Assembly (NCBI GenBank): GCA_017311185.1
Contig: JAESUZ010005462.1
Span: forward strand, 4,402,001 to 4,466,000
DNA length: 64,000 bases
Origin: Proteles cristata cristata
Lineage: Eukaryota > Chordata > Mammalia > Carnivora > Hyaenidae
Reading direction: 5' to 3'
The stretch's first letter is position 1. Every line of letters starts with the position of its first letter. Under the pieces are notes generated by a model that saw nothing but the letters and a program-made list of their open reading frames with translations, was not told where the DNA came from and searched no databases. Below, piece by piece: positions 46,557-58,569 of this stretch. The position numbers and the translations under genes were made by a program.

Positions 46557-47072
46557 TATGGACCAAATATTTGCAGTTTTGGAAAGGAAGGGGGAAAAAC
46601 TGAAGATGCTGCAAAGGTTTCTAGGCTTGCTGGTGGTAGCATTAATCAAGATGAGTACAGAAGAAAGAAGTTGCCCTGAAAGGTGATGAAATAAGTTGTG
46701 GAAATACTGAGACTGAAGTGTTGGCAAATTTCAATACAGCAGTATTTAGGCTTAGCAAATATTGGTGCTAGACATGAAGATCGTTGAGTTAATGCAGAGA
46801 ATTAATAACTAGGAGGTAGAAATGGGTATATCCCTAGGGAAAGTTTGGTTACAAAAAGAGAATCCAGTTAAAGACACAAGCCTACAAGATGCCTGTATGT
46901 CAGAACATCTTAGAAAGAGGCACTAGCTGAAACATTAACAAGGAGTGGTCACAATGAAGAAGAATGAAGAAAATATACCCCACAGAATCTAAAATCAGAA
47001 AGATCTCGGGAAGAAATGACAGCATCTTCAAATTATGCAAAGAAAAGAACATTGACTCTGAACCAAACAACT
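46557..47072. other. unassigned DNA
   Basis: No gene or recognised repeat. Confidence 0.4.
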
Positions 47073-47090
47073 CTCTGACATACATCATTT

Positions 47091-47312
47091 AAAAAAAGGT
47101 GTTTTTTTAAAATATTTATTTGTTTTTGAGACAGAGAGAGACAGAGCACAAGCTAGGGAGGGGCAGAGAGAGAGAGAGACACAGAATCTGAAACAGGCTC
47201 CAGGCTTTGAGCTGTCAACACAGAGCCCAAAGCGGGGCTTGAACACATGGACTATGAGATCATGACTTGAGCCAAAGTTGGATGCTTAACCGACTGAGCC
47301 ACTCAGGGCGCC
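47091..47312 (-). mobile_element. CAN-SINE, first of two at one target site
   Basis: T-run, TTTGTTTTTGAGACAGAGAG, body, and head GAGCCACTCAGGGCGCCC. Flanked by CTCTGACATACATCATTT at 47,073-47,090 and 47,313-47,330. Confidence 0.95.
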
Positions 47313-47332
47313 CCTCTGACATACATCATTTT

Positions 47333-47362
47333 TAAAAAAAATTTAAATGTTTTTATTTATTT

Positions 47363-47401
<39 letters not shown>

Positions 47402-47571
47402 TGAGCAGGGGAGGGTCAGAGAGAGAGAAAGAGCTACAGAATCTGAAGCAGGACCCAGGCTCTGAGTTAGCTGTCAGCACAGAGCCCAGCATGGGGCTCG
47501 AACCCACAATCTATAAGATCATGACCTGAGCCGAAGTTGGGCGCTTAACAGACTGAGCTACCCAGGTGTCC
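47333..47571 (-). mobile_element. CAN-SINE, second of two at one target site
   Basis: A longer GA run (47,364-47,399), body and head GAGCTACCCAGGTGTCCC. Flanked by the copy of the target at 47,313-47,332 and a third copy, CTGACATACATCATTTTT, at 47,572-47,589. Confidence 0.95.
47364..47399. repeat. (GA)n microsatellite in SINE
   Basis: About 17 GA units within the SINE's native GA-rich stretch. Confidence 0.95.
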
Positions 47572-47590
47572 CTGACATACATCATTTTTA

Positions 47591-48660
47591 TAAAGTAATG
47601 TCCACTACTCCTAGAGCCAGATAAATTAATGATAAGATAAAGGATAAAACTCAAAAAAATAAATGTAAAGATATGAATAAGGTTGTTTGTAAGTAGAAAA
47701 ACTTGGTTTCTAGTTATAAAGTTTTCATTGACTATATAACCTTGTAGAAATCATGTATTTCCTCTAGGGTCTCTATTTATCAGCTGAAAATGAATTAATT
47801 ACATTAGAATAATGATTTGACTATCACATTAACCTCTATGAGTTTGTGTATGTCATTTTAAACTAAAATTGTAAATAAATTTGTTTTCATGAATTGAAAA
47901 TACAATATCCCATATATATAACTCTGTGCACTGTCTCCTTCATAATTTTATTCTGTAGAGATGAAAAGAATTTTTAGGTATTAGTCACTAATTTTCTTAT
48001 GAATATTTCCAGCTCTCAAGCAATAGCCAAATCAAAGCTTTAAAAACTCATAAAAATTTAAAATGACAATAAGATACATATGTCCTTTTAAAAGTTGTGA
48101 AATGCTTATGAATGTCCTTTTAAAACCTCATTCCTAGGTCACAAAAGTATTTTTGCAAAGAAGGGTGTGGTATGATATTTATTCACCACCTGTATAGGTA
48201 TCATTTTTTCCAATACTTAGCAGTACTGTTTCCAAAAGTCTCAATTATGGTAGGTAAATATTTCCAAAAAGAACATCTGGCTTTTTGCCAAACCTTAGGT
48301 GGTTTCACTGAGAAGTGAAATAACTTATCTGAGATGCTTTGTGCTCTGATGGTGCAAATACACTATTCTTGGGATGCTGAATGTTTTTCCCTTTGACCTA
48401 AAAAGCAATTTCTTTGGCTTGTTTCCTCGTTATTATTCTGGTTCTGTTCTAGGCTTAATGGCAGTGCCAGACTTGAGATTCAGTTTTTCACTTTTTCACT
48501 CACATATTTTCATCTACATATTTTCTTTATTCTCTAAGTTTTATTTTATGCATGCATAGTCTAAAGGTATAGTATATCATTTACTACCTATTATTTCTAA
48601 GCCCTGATTCTGTTCAACTATTGTCTTGTGGCTCCTGATAGTTTATATTTATGAAGTTTG
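47591..48660. other. unassigned DNA
   Basis: AT-rich. No gene or recognised repeat. Confidence 0.4.
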
Positions 48661-49180
48661 TCCTTAGGGTCAAGATGGCAGGTAAAGCACATATGGAAAT
48701 CCTTCTCCTACTCTATGAACAGAAAAAATTCTAGGTAGAATATAAATTATTTAGACCCAATCTCTAAAGCATGATGTAAAGCCTTAATGGAAACAGAAAC
48801 ACATAGCAGTAAGTAGGATGTGAAGATGAAGTGCTCCTGGAGATATGAATTTGGCTTTTAACATTTGCACAAACAACAAGAGTTAATGTAACATGTCTCA
48901 AACCTAAATAAAATTCAAAATCTGGCTGTTGCAAGAAGCCAAAATCCCATAATTTGCTGCCTGTCTGTAAATACAAATCTGAATATTTCTGTCTACTAAC
49001 CAGAGTTACTATAACTTCATGCATGGCATTGGTGACAACTTGTTTCTGGCTTATAATTTAGTGAATAGAAATTACATTGCAAAGTCTCCCAAATCCTGTG
49101 CCAACACAAAAATTCGCCTGCAACTTAATGTCCATGTACAAATAAATAGATAAAGAGAATGTGGGACACAAAGGAATTGT
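48661..49180. other. unassigned DNA, possibly old L1 leader
   Basis: Starts with GGTCAAGATGGCAGGTAAAG, which resembles an L1 5' end motif. The rest is not clearly L1. If it is, it could be the leader of the element that continues at 49.2 kb, but I could not confirm the join. Confidence 0.3.
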
Positions 49181-49784
49181 CTGGTGCCATTTCCCTCTTC
49201 TGTCCCTCAGCATAAACATCTGCAGGAAGAAGTATGGCACCAAACTGTCTGCCTAACTTCCTTACACCAAGTCTTACCCCCTGTGCTGATAGAACTGGCC
49301 TTCACAGTCAAGCTTGCCTCCTTCCCAGCACGGTGGGCCTATTTCCCAGATGACTGGTGCAAACCACTGCCTACACCACAACTCCTGAACAGAGAGTTCA
49401 CAGGGCCTCCATTCTGGTGGATTTAGTGTCAAGTCTCATTTCACCAGAACACACCTGATTAGAACTCACCACCATCAAGCCAGAGAAGGCAAGGAAAGCC
49501 TTTCTCGATAACTGGCCTGAAGGATACAGTAGCCAAAACACAACACACAGAGTGCACACAACACACACTGGAGACATTCTGTGTAGCACCAGGCCTTGGG
49601 TACTGCTTGATATCCTCTTCATAAGGCCATTGCTTTCAAGAACAGGAGACATAACTGCTTTTCTAACACAGAGAAGAAGGCAGAGACTTACACAATATGC
49701 CAAGATGAAGGAATTTATCCCAACTGAAAGAATAAGATAAGGACATAGTCAGAGATCTAAGTGAAACAAACATAAGTAACAGAT

Positions 49785-50280
49785 CTTTTTAGAGAAAAGA
49801 TAATTAGGATATTCACTGGGCTTGAGAAAATAATAGAAGACATCAGTGAAACAAGAGTTTATTACAGAGACAAGAGTTTAAAAAGAATCAATCAGAGCTG
49901 AATGGTGCCATAAACGAGACTGGAAACAGTCAATGCAATGAACAGTAGTTTGGAAGAAGCAGAGGAATGATTAGTAACCTAGAAGACAAAATGTTGGAAA
50001 GTAATGCAGTTGAACAAAAGAGATAAATCTTTTTGTCTTTTTAGAGAAAAGATCATTAGGCTATTCACTAGTCTTGAGGAAATAATAGAAGACATCAGTG
50101 AAACAAGAGTTTATTACAGAGACAAGAGTTTAAAAAGAATCAATCAGAGCTGAATGGTGCCATAAACAAGACTGGAAACAGTCAATGCAATGAACAGTAG
50201 CCTGGAAGAAGCAAAGGAATGATTAGTAACCTAGAAGACAAAATGTTGGAAAGTAATGCAGTTGAACAAGAGATAAAGAA
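49785..50280 (+). repeat. 252-bp tandem duplication in L1 ORF1
   Basis: The block beginning CTTTTTAGAGAAAAGATAAT (49,785) recurs at 50,037 as CTTTTTAGAGAAAAGATCAT and continues in parallel (GAAGACATCAGTGAAACAAG, AATCAATCAGAGCTGAATGG, GAAAGTAATGCAGTTGAAC) to about 50,280. The copies differ at only a handful of positions, so the duplication is younger than the element. Confidence 0.93.
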
Positions 50281-50756
50281 GGATCATTCAACATGAGAAT
50301 AAATTTAAGGAGCTTAGTGACTTTATCAAATGTAATAACATTAATATTACAGGAGTCTCAGAAGAAGAGAGAAAAGTGGGAAAGAAAATTTATCTTAAAA
50401 AATAATAGCAGAAAACTTACCTAATTTTGGGAAGGAAACAGACCTCCAGATCCAGAAAGCACAGAGAAATCTCATCAAAATCAACAAAAGCAGGCCAAAA
50501 CCAAGACATATTATAGCTAAATTTGCAAAAGATAGTGATAAAGAAAAAAACCTTAAAAGCAACATGACAAGAGAAGTCCTTAACTTACATTGGAAAACTG
50601 ATAAAGCTAGCTGGAGATTTCTTAACAGAAATATCCCAAGGCAGAAGGAAGTGGCATGATATATTCAAAATGCTGAGTGAGAAAAGCTGCACCAAGAGTA
50701 CTCTACAAAGCAAGATTATCATTCAGAATAGAAGGAGGACAGAGTTATTTAATTAT

Positions 50757-50797
50757 ATAATATATAATTAATATATAATTTAGTTATATAATTATAA
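50757..50797. repeat. AT-rich palindromic tract
   Basis: Alternating TATAATTA units (ATAATATATAATTAATATAT), partly self-complementary, within the old L1 between ORF1 and ORF2. Confidence 0.8.
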
Positions 50798-50999
50798 AGG
50801 GGACACCAAATAAACTAGATTTTAAAACAAAGATCATAAAAAGAAACAAAGGAGCACATTATATAATCATAAGGGGGGCAAATCAAAAAAGAAAATATAA
50901 GAATTGTGAATATATACACCCAGCATGAGAAGTACCAATTACATAAAACAATAACAAACATAAAGGAACTCATTGATAATAGCAGGGGACTTTAACACC

Positions 51000-51990
51000 C
51001 ACTATTTCACTGCACAGATAATCTAAACAGAAAATAAACAAGGAAACAGTGGTTTTGAACGAAACACTGGAATACGTGGACTTAACAGATATATTCAGAA
51101 TACTCCATCCTAAAACAGCAGAATATACATTCTTTCCAAGTGCACATAGGACATTCTCCAGAATAGATCACATATTAGGTCACAAAACAGGCCTCAACAA
51201 ATACAAAAAGTTTGAATTCTGACCACATTCTGTGAAACATGGATTAACCACAATAAAAAATATTGGAAAGACAACAAATACATGGAAATTAAACAACACA
51301 TTACTAAACAATAAATGGATCAACCAGAAAATCAAAGGACAAATTAAAAAATTCATGGGAACAAATAAAAATGAAAACACAATGGTCCAAAACCAGTGGT
51401 ATGCAACAAAAGTGGTCTTAAGAAGGAAGTATAAAACAATACAGGCATACTGCACTAAGAATGAAAAATCTCAAATAAACAACGTAAATTTACAAAAAAG
51501 AAGAGAGTAAAAGGGTAACAAATGAAACCAAAAGACAATGGAAGAAAGAAAGTCATTAAGATTAGAACAGAAAAAAATGAAATAGAAACCAAAAAACACA
51601 ATAAATCAGAACCAGGAGCTAATTCTTTGCCAAAAGTTAATAAAATTGATAAAGCTCCAGCCAGGCTTATGAAAAAGAAAAGACAAAGGAACCAAATAAA
51701 TAAAATCACAAATGAGAGAAGAGAAATGACAACCACAACACAGACCTACAAACATAATATTATGAAAAATTATATGTCAACAACTTGGACAACCTAGAAT
51801 AAATGGATGAGTTCCTAGAACCATATAACTATAACAGCTGAACCAGAATAAACAGAAAACGTGAACAGACTAATAACCAGCAAAGAAACTGAAAAAGGAA
51901 TCAAAGGATAAACAAACAAACAAACAAACAAAAACAAAAGTCCAGGATCAGATGCCTTCACAGGTGAATTCTACAAAATATTTTAAGACC
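51000..51990 (+). pseudogene. L1 ORF2 remnant, 5' part
   Basis: Endonuclease end and linker readable (HGLTTIKNIGKTTNTWKLNN at 51,232-; NKWINQKIKGQIKKFMGTNK), then the RT start at 51,522-51,797. Stops and frameshifts throughout. A CAAA repeat sits at 51,909-51,941. The text diverges clearly from the patch that begins at about 52,008. Confidence 0.82.
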
Positions 51991-52007
51991 AGTTAATACT
52001 ATTCTAT

Positions 52008-52210
52008 TCTATTTATTTTTGAGAGACAGAGAGACACAGAGTGTGTGAGCAGAGGACGGGCAGAGAGAAAGGAAGACACAAATCCAAAGCAGGCTCCAGG
52101 CTCTCAGCTGTCAGCACAGAGCACGATGCAGGGATCAAATCCATGAACCATATAATCATGACCTGGGCCCAAGTCAAATGCTCAACTGACTGAGCCACCC
52201 AGGTGCCCCA
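52008..52210 (-). mobile_element. CAN-SINE, copy B of the SINE pair
   Basis: Antisense SINE with head GAGCCACCCAGGTGCCCC, matching the split SINE at 16,825-19,277 but without its L1 insertion. The left junction (GTTAATACTATTCTATTC) runs into L1 sequence without a TSD matching the right side of the pair. Confidence 0.9.
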
Positions 52211-52456
52211 ATTCTTTTTGTTGTTAAGAGAGACAGAGAGAAGGCACAAGTGAATGAAAGGAAGAGAGAGAATTCCACGAGGTTCAGAGTGAGAGAGAAG
52301 TGGGGCTCTCCAGGGCTTGTGTTTTTCCAGAAGCAGGGCTCATGTTCACCAAAGTGGGGCTCGAGCTCATCCGATGTAGAACTTGAACTCACAAACTGTG
52401 AGATCATGACCTGAGCTGAAGTCAGATGATTAACAACTGAGCCACCTGGGCGCTCT
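52211..52456 (-). mobile_element. CAN-SINE, copy B, adjoining
   Basis: Inverted counterpart of 16,572-16,824, sharing the unusual AAGCAGGGCTCATGTTCACC and TTCCACGAGGTTCAGAGTG wording. About 6% different by eye. Its head (CCACCTGGGCGC) is closer to consensus than copy A. Confidence 0.9.
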
Positions 52457-53995
52457 CTACCAAACATTTAAAGAAGAGTTAGTGGGTACTAACATTCTTC
52501 TCAAACTACTCCAAAAAGTGGAAAAGAAAGGAAAACTTCCAAGTCCATTCTATGAGGTCAGCATTACCCTGATACCAAAACCAGATAAAGACTCCACTAA
52601 AAAAGAGAACTACAGGCTAACATCCCTGATGGTCATGAATGCGAAAAATCTCAATACAATGCTAGTAAACCAAATTCAACAGTATGTTAAAAGAATCATG
52701 CACCATGCTCACGCGGGATTTATTTGTTCCTGGGTTGCAAGGGTGGTTCAATCAATCAATGTGATAGCCCACATTAATAATAAAAAAAGGATAAGCATAT
52801 AATCATTTTAATAGACGCACCAAAAATCCCTCAACAAAGCAGCTTTAGAGGGAATTTACCATAAAATAATAAAGGCTACATATGGAAAAACCCAAAGCTA
52901 ATATTATCCTCAACGGGGAAAAGCTGAGAGCTTTTCCTCTACAGTCAGGAACAAGACAGGAATGTCCCCTATCACACTGTTATTTGACATAGTACAGGAA
53001 GTCCTAGCCACAGAAATCAATGAAAAGACATAAAGAGCATCTGTATGAAAAGGAAGAAGTAAAACTTTCACTATTTGCAGATGACACAACACTCTATAGA
53101 GAAAACCCAAAAGATGCCACCAAAAAACTGCCAAACTGATAAACAAATGTGGTAAACTTGCAAGATACAAAACCAACAGGCAGAAAGCCATTGCCTTTCT
53201 ATACACCAATAATGAAGCAGCAGAAAGAGAAATTAAGGAATCAATCCCATTCCCAATTGCAAGAAAACAATAAGATACTTAGGCATAAACCTAACGGAGG
53301 AGGTGAAAGATCTATACACTGAAAACTGCTAAACGCTGTTAAATAAATTGAAGATAACACAAAGAAATGAGAAGACATTCCATGCTCATGGATTGGGAGA
53401 ACAAGTAGTGTTAAAATGTTTACCCTATCCAAAGCAATCTACACATTTAATGCAATCCCAATCAAAATATCAATGCATTTTTCACAGAGCTTGAACAAAC
53501 ATTTGTATGGAACCACGAAGACCCCGAATAGCCAAAGCAACCTTGAAAATTATGGAAGCATCATCATTCCAGACTTCAAGTTATATTATAAAGCTGTAGT
53601 GACCAAAAAAGTATGGCACTGGCACAAAAATAGACACATAGATCAATGGAACACAATAAAAAATCCTGAATGAACACACAACTCTGTGGTCAAATAATCT
53701 TTGACAAAACAAAAAGGAATATTCAATGGAAAAATACATTCACTTCATAAAATAGTGTTGGGAAAACTGGATGGCAATATGTAAACTGGACCACTTTCTT
53801 ACAGAAAACACAAAATAAACACAAAAATAAATTCAAAATGGATTAAAGATCTAATATGAGACATGAAACCATAAAAATCCTAGAGGAGAACTCAGGCAGT
53901 AACTGCTTTGGCATCGACAGTAGCAACTTGTTTCTATATATGTCTCCTGAGGCAAGGGAAACAAAAGTGAAAATAAACTATTGTGACTTCATTGA
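52457..53995. repeat. inverted near-identical segment, copy B
   Basis: Reverse complement of 14,800-16,337 with only a few differences seen over ~1.54 kb. It contains degenerate RT text (LIPKPDKDSTKKENYR at 52,482-52,802; INPKS-type and [20 protein letters not shown] at 53,416-53,673). The sequence on either side belongs to a clearly diverged L1, so identity begins and ends abruptly. Confidence 0.93.
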
Positions 53996-54060
53996 AAAAA
54001 AAAGTTTCTGGATGGTGGGGGAAAAAAGCAACAAAACTATAAACAACAGATGGAATGGGA

Positions 54061-54414
54061 TTGGGAATTATACTAAGTGAAATAAATGTCAGAGAAACAC
54101 AGATATCATATGTCTTTACTCATATGTGGAATTTGAGAAACTTAACAGAAGACTATGGGGGAAGAGAAGGGGAATATAGTTACAAACAGAGAAGGAGAGA
54201 GGTAAACCATAAGAAACTCTTAAATACAGAAAACAAACTGAGGGTTGATGGGGGGGGGAATAGGTGATGGGCATTGAGGAGGGCACTTGCTGGGATGAGC
54301 ATTGGGTGTTATATGTAAAGAATGAGTCTTGGGAATCTATCCCTAAAACCAAGAGCACACTGTATACACTGTATATTAGCCAACTTGACAATAAATTATA
54401 TTTTTTAAAAAAGG
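54061..54414 (+). mobile_element. 5'-truncated L1 3' end inserted into the old L1
   Basis: L1 3' UTR text (ATATGTGGAATTTGAGAAAC; GGGGAAGAGAAGGGGAATAT; GACAATAAATTATATTTTTT) and an A-tail interrupt ORF2. Probable TSD CAACAGATGGAATGGGA (54,044-54,060) against CAACTAATGGAATGGGA (54,415-54,431). Confidence 0.85.
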
Positions 54415-54431
54415 CAACTAATGGAATGGGA

Positions 54432-55437
54432 GAAAATATTTACAAGTGGCATATCTTGTAATGGGTTAGTATCCAAACTATATAAACATCTTATAAAACT
54501 CAGGACCCCAAAAAGGAATAATCTAATTAAGAAATGAGCAGAAGACATGAATAGATATTTTTCCAAAGACCTTCAGATGGGCAACAGACAAATGAAAAGA
54601 TGCTCAACATCACTGATAATCAGGAAAATACAAATCAAAACTACAACGAAACATCACCTCACCCCAGTCAAAATGGCTAAAATCAACAACACCAGAAGCA
54701 ACAGGTGTTAGCAAGAATGTGGAGAAAAGGGAACCCTGTAAATTGTTGGTGGAAATGCAAACTGGTGCAATCACTCTGGAAAACAGTATGTATATTCCTC
54801 AAAAGATAAAAACAGAAATATTCTAAAATCCAGCAATTGCACTATTAAGAATTCACCCAAATAATGCAAAAATACTATTTCAAAGAGATACATGTACCTT
54901 GATATTTATAGCATTGTTATCTATAATAGCAAAGCCACTGAAACAGCCCAAGTGTCCATCAACTGATAAATAAATAAAGAAGATGTGAGATATATAGATA
55001 TATATAAGATATAGATAAACAGATTCACACAATGAAGTATTAACTAGCAATAAAAAGAATAAAACTTTGTTTTTTGCAATGACATGGATAGAGCTAGAGA
55101 GTATTCTGCTAATACTGACCGAAATAAGTCAATTAGAGAAATACAAATACATACGATTTCACTCATATGTGGAATTTAAAAAACAAAACAAACAAGCAAA
55201 GGGAAAAGAGAGGGAGAGAATTAAACCAAGAAACAGATTCTTAAGGCTAGAGAACAAAATGATGGTTATGAGAGTGGACGTGTGGGGGGAAATGAGTTAA
55301 ATAGGTGATGGAGATTAAGGAGTGCATTTGTCATGATGAGTACCAGGCGATGTATGGAAGTGTTAAATTACTATATTGTACACCTGAAACTAATATCACA
55401 CTGTATGTTAAGTAATTGGAATCAAGATGAAAATTTT
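54432..55437 (+). mobile_element. 3' part of the old L1 (ORF2 end and 3' UTR)
   Basis: Continues the interrupted element: GAAATGAGCAGAAGACATGA, CAATCACTCTGGAAAACAGT, then the 3' UTR. Roughly 80% identical by eye to the homologous part of the minus-strand L1 at 14,350-14,800. Confidence 0.85.
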
Positions 55438-55459
55438 ACAAATTCATATGGTAACATCA

Positions 55460-55992
55460 AGATTATTAAAGAAGAAGAAGGAAATTTAGCCATATACAAC
55501 ACATGGATAAACTTTAAGGACAGTTACATAAGAACAAATGCTGGATGATTCCACGTACATAAGTTGTCTAAAATAGTCAATATGATAGAAGTAAAATGCA
55601 GAATGGTGGTTTCCAGGGATTAGGGAAGGGGGAATGGAATTGCTATTCAAAAGGTATGATGTTTCAGTTATACAAGATGAACACTTTCTACCAACTGGCT
55701 GCACACCTTTGAGCTTATTGTTAACAACTCTGTACTGTACATTTAAATTCTTTTTTTTAATTTTTTAAATGTTTTATTTATTTCTAGGAGAGAGAGAGAG
55801 AGACAGTGTGAGCAGGGGAGGGTCAGAGAGAGAGGGAGTCACAGACTCTGAAACAGTCTCCAGGCTCTGAGCTGGCAGTCAGCACAGAGCCCGACGCGGG
55901 GCTCGAACCCACGAACGCGAGATCATGACCTAAGTGAAAGTCGGACGCTTAACCGACTAAGCCACCCAGGCGTCCAGTACATTTAAATTCTT
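55460..55992 (+). mobile_element. ancient L1 3' end, split by a SINE
   Basis: Old L1 3' text (ACACATGGATAAACTTTAAG; GATGATTCCACGTACATAAG; GTGGTTTCCAGGGATTAGGG), with the SINE at 55,753-55,976 near its end. No coding frame. Confidence 0.65.
55753..55976 (-). mobile_element. CAN-SINE, minus strand, young
   Basis: T-run, TTTATTTATTTCTAGGAGAG, GCCCGACGCGGGGCTCGAAC, head GCCACCCAGGCGTCC. Perfect TSD GTACATTTAAATTCTT at 55,737-55,752 and 55,977-55,992. Many CpGs retained. Confidence 0.97.
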
Positions 55993-56599
55993 AAAGAGGC
56001 AAATGATATGTGGTATTTCCAAAGTAAAAATTTCACACGCAGAAAAGCTTAATTCTATATATTTCAAAATTGGACAAGAAATAAAAGAAACATACAATTC
56101 TGGAAAAATACATCAAAGTTCACAATGAATACTAATTTCACCCCTTTTGAATCTCCTTATAAGAAGCTATATGGATGAGTCTATAATTTTTTTTAGAGAA
56201 GCAGCAAAACCCTTTCAAGTAAGGAGCCAAAAGAAAAAAAAAAAGATTCTTTCTCTTCCTTCCTGTGAGCAGCTCACTCGAGGCGCCGTTTAGATCCCAC
56301 AGCTGATGTCCATAAGGGCAAATCCCTGCACACACCGCACAGTTAATGACCGGTCCCATCCTATGCTTTCCTTCTCTCTTTCCCCCGGACTTGGTTGCAC
56401 TACACAGCCAAGCCTACCTGGTTTGCTATGTCCTCAGACTCCAAATTTTAGTACTTAGGCAATCAAGACGGTTGAGCAGCATGGAGACCCTGAGGTTGTT
56501 TCATCTCTGAAATGCAGCTAGATCAGCACCAAAACGTTTTGCACACTTGCTCTGAAAATTAACCTGAAATTGATCTGAGGATTAACACAACAATATGCA
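55993..56599. other. unassigned DNA before an L1 leader
   Basis: Nothing identifiable with confidence. The L1 5' end may begin anywhere from about 56,270 to 56,630. Confidence 0.35.
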
Positions 56600-57838
56600 T
56601 AACTTGAGCCACAGAACTGGAAAGGTACGTGGTGTGGAGAGGTGAACTGAGGAAGAGAAAAGCTGCAGACTGTAGGACTTTTTGCAGAAAGAGGACAGAG
56701 AAAGAAGGAGAGTGTGGTGCATCAGTAAAGTGCAAGAAAAAGCCTCCCCTGCAAGTAACTGGAGAGAAAGAGAGAAAAAGAGTGAAAACAATCACAGAGG
56801 AACAACAAATCTGTTTCCCGAAACCACTGATGGGAAGAAAGGAGAGGATTTCAATACAAACAGGATTCTATAAGCAGTGGAGTGCAGAGGTTCTGGAGCC
56901 CAATGCCTCGCTGTGCTGTGATGCAGAAGTAAGGAAAATCCCCAAGAGCAGGCAGCAGGGTAGGAGGGCTTGAGGGGTCCATGTGCCACACAGGTAAAAA
57001 CTATTCCCTTGCTTGGAGAGCATTTGGCAGAGGCCATATGGCCTCCCCACAGGCAAAGGTCCCAGCAGACCCTGGAGAGTAACCACGTTTGCTGGTATTG
57101 GGACAAAGATGCCAGAATGTGGTGAAACCTGATGCTGGCTGTGTGTGATTATTTGCCATAATCTCTGAATCTCTGCCACAGCATAACTGAATGAACATTT
57201 TCAGGGGCAAGCCAGCACCTGGCCATTGCACAGTAAGACTCTCCCCCAAAGAGTTGGTGCAGGTCTAAGCTCCAGGGATCTCTGAAGTGTGGAGTTTTGA
57301 AACACAAGCCCATCTGAAATAAAACCTGGAGGGAGATGCTGCCTGGCTAGCGGATGGCGTGGATACAGACAGGATAAAGGTAGGGAGTGGACAGAGGTCT
57401 GAGACAAAGGAGGGGTGCTTGATCATGAGTCAGTGAGAGAGGGAAATTCCTATGCCAAAGACTAAGGAGTTGATTAAGCCATTTCCATCTCTCCTGTGCA
57501 TGATGCACATGTGTGCCACACTGATCCACCCCAGTAAGCTACACAGTACCCCCTAGTGGAGAAGAAGTTATTAAACCAAGCTCCGCCCAAATGGGCCCTC
57601 TAAGGACATTCCCTAGACTATCACAAATCTGTCTACCTGCCTAGTAAATGGACTATAGATTGCATCATAGTTTCAGTTCTATGGGGGGAAATAGATATAA
57701 CTTAATTTAGGTTTCATTCTGTTTGCTGGTTCATTTATTAGTTCATTCTTTTGCTTCTGTTTTTGATTAAATTGTTTTTTCTTTTTTTGATAAAGAGAAA
57801 TTTTATTTTTATTTTCTTTTATTTTATTCTATTTTTTA

Positions 57839-58052
57839 AACTTTTTAAATGTTTTATTTATTTCTGAGAGAGAGAGAGAGAGTGTGTGAGCAGGGAAGGG
57901 TCAGAGAGGGAGATAAAAAAATTTGAAGCAAACTCCAGCCTCTGAGCTAGCTGTAAGAACAGAGCCCGATGTGGGGCTCGAACCCATGAATTGTGAGATC
58001 ATGACCTGAGCTGAAGTCAGACGCTTAACCATCTGAGCCACCAGGTGCCCCC
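57839..58052 (-). mobile_element. CAN-SINE in L1 leader
   Basis: T-run, ATGTTTTATTTATTTCTGAG, GCCCGATGTGGGGCTCGAAC and head GAGCCACCAGGTGCCCC. The flanks are T-rich and the TSD is ambiguous. Confidence 0.92.
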
Positions 58053-58158
58053 TAATGTTTTATTTTTTATTTATTTTTATTTTTTAAATTTATTTTTAAC
58101 TTTTTATTCTATTTATTTCTTTACTTCATTTTATTCTATTTTATTACATAACTTCTTT

Positions 58159-58386
58159 TTTTTTTAATTTTTTAAATGTTTTATTTATTTCTAGGAGAGA
58201 GAGAGAGAGAGAGACAGCATAAGCAGGGGAGGGTCAGAGAGAGAGGGAGTCACAGACTGAAACAGGCTCCAGGCTCTGAGCTGGCAGTCAGCACAGAGCC
58301 TGACGCGGGGCTCGAACTCACAAACCGCAAGATCATGACCTAAGCAAAAGTAGGACGCTTAACCGACTAAACCACCCAGGCGCCCC
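58159..58386 (-). mobile_element. CAN-SINE in L1 leader, second copy
   Basis: T-run, TTTATTTATTTCTAGGAGAG, GCCTGACGCGGGGCTCGAAC, head CCACCCAGGCGCCCC. TSD TTACATAACTTCTTT at 58,144-58,158 and 58,387-58,401. Confidence 0.96.
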
Positions 58387-58569
58387 TTACATAACTTCTT
58401 TAATTGTTAAATTTTTTCTTACCTTTTTTCCCTTTTCTTTCCCTTTTTTCTCTATTCTATCAAGATTCTTTCAACAAGCAGACAAAAACACAGTTAGGAT
58501 CCAGCTTCCGTTATTTGATTTTTGGTCTTTGTTAATTTTAATTTTCTCTTTATGAATTGCTTTCTTCCT

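Larger units (their letters stand above)
49190..55437 (+). mobile_element. old near-complete L1, plus strand, patched and interrupted
   Basis: The leader at 49,190-49,700 (CATCTGCAGGAAGAAGTATG; AACAGAGAGTTCACAGGG; GATACAGTAGCCAAAACACA) has the form of an old L1 5' UTR. ORF1 follows with a 252-bp tandem duplication, then ORF2 and a 3' UTR ending AACTAATATCACACTGTATG near 55,437. The middle (52,008-53,995) is a different, nearly copy-A-identical patch, and a small L1 end is inserted at 54,061-54,414. Both ORFs are dead. Confidence 0.82.

Noticed and set aside
47073..47590. Direct repeats separated by ~220 bp, superficially array-like
   Set aside because: The repeats are target-site duplications around two SINEs, not a CRISPR array; the DNA is mammalian.
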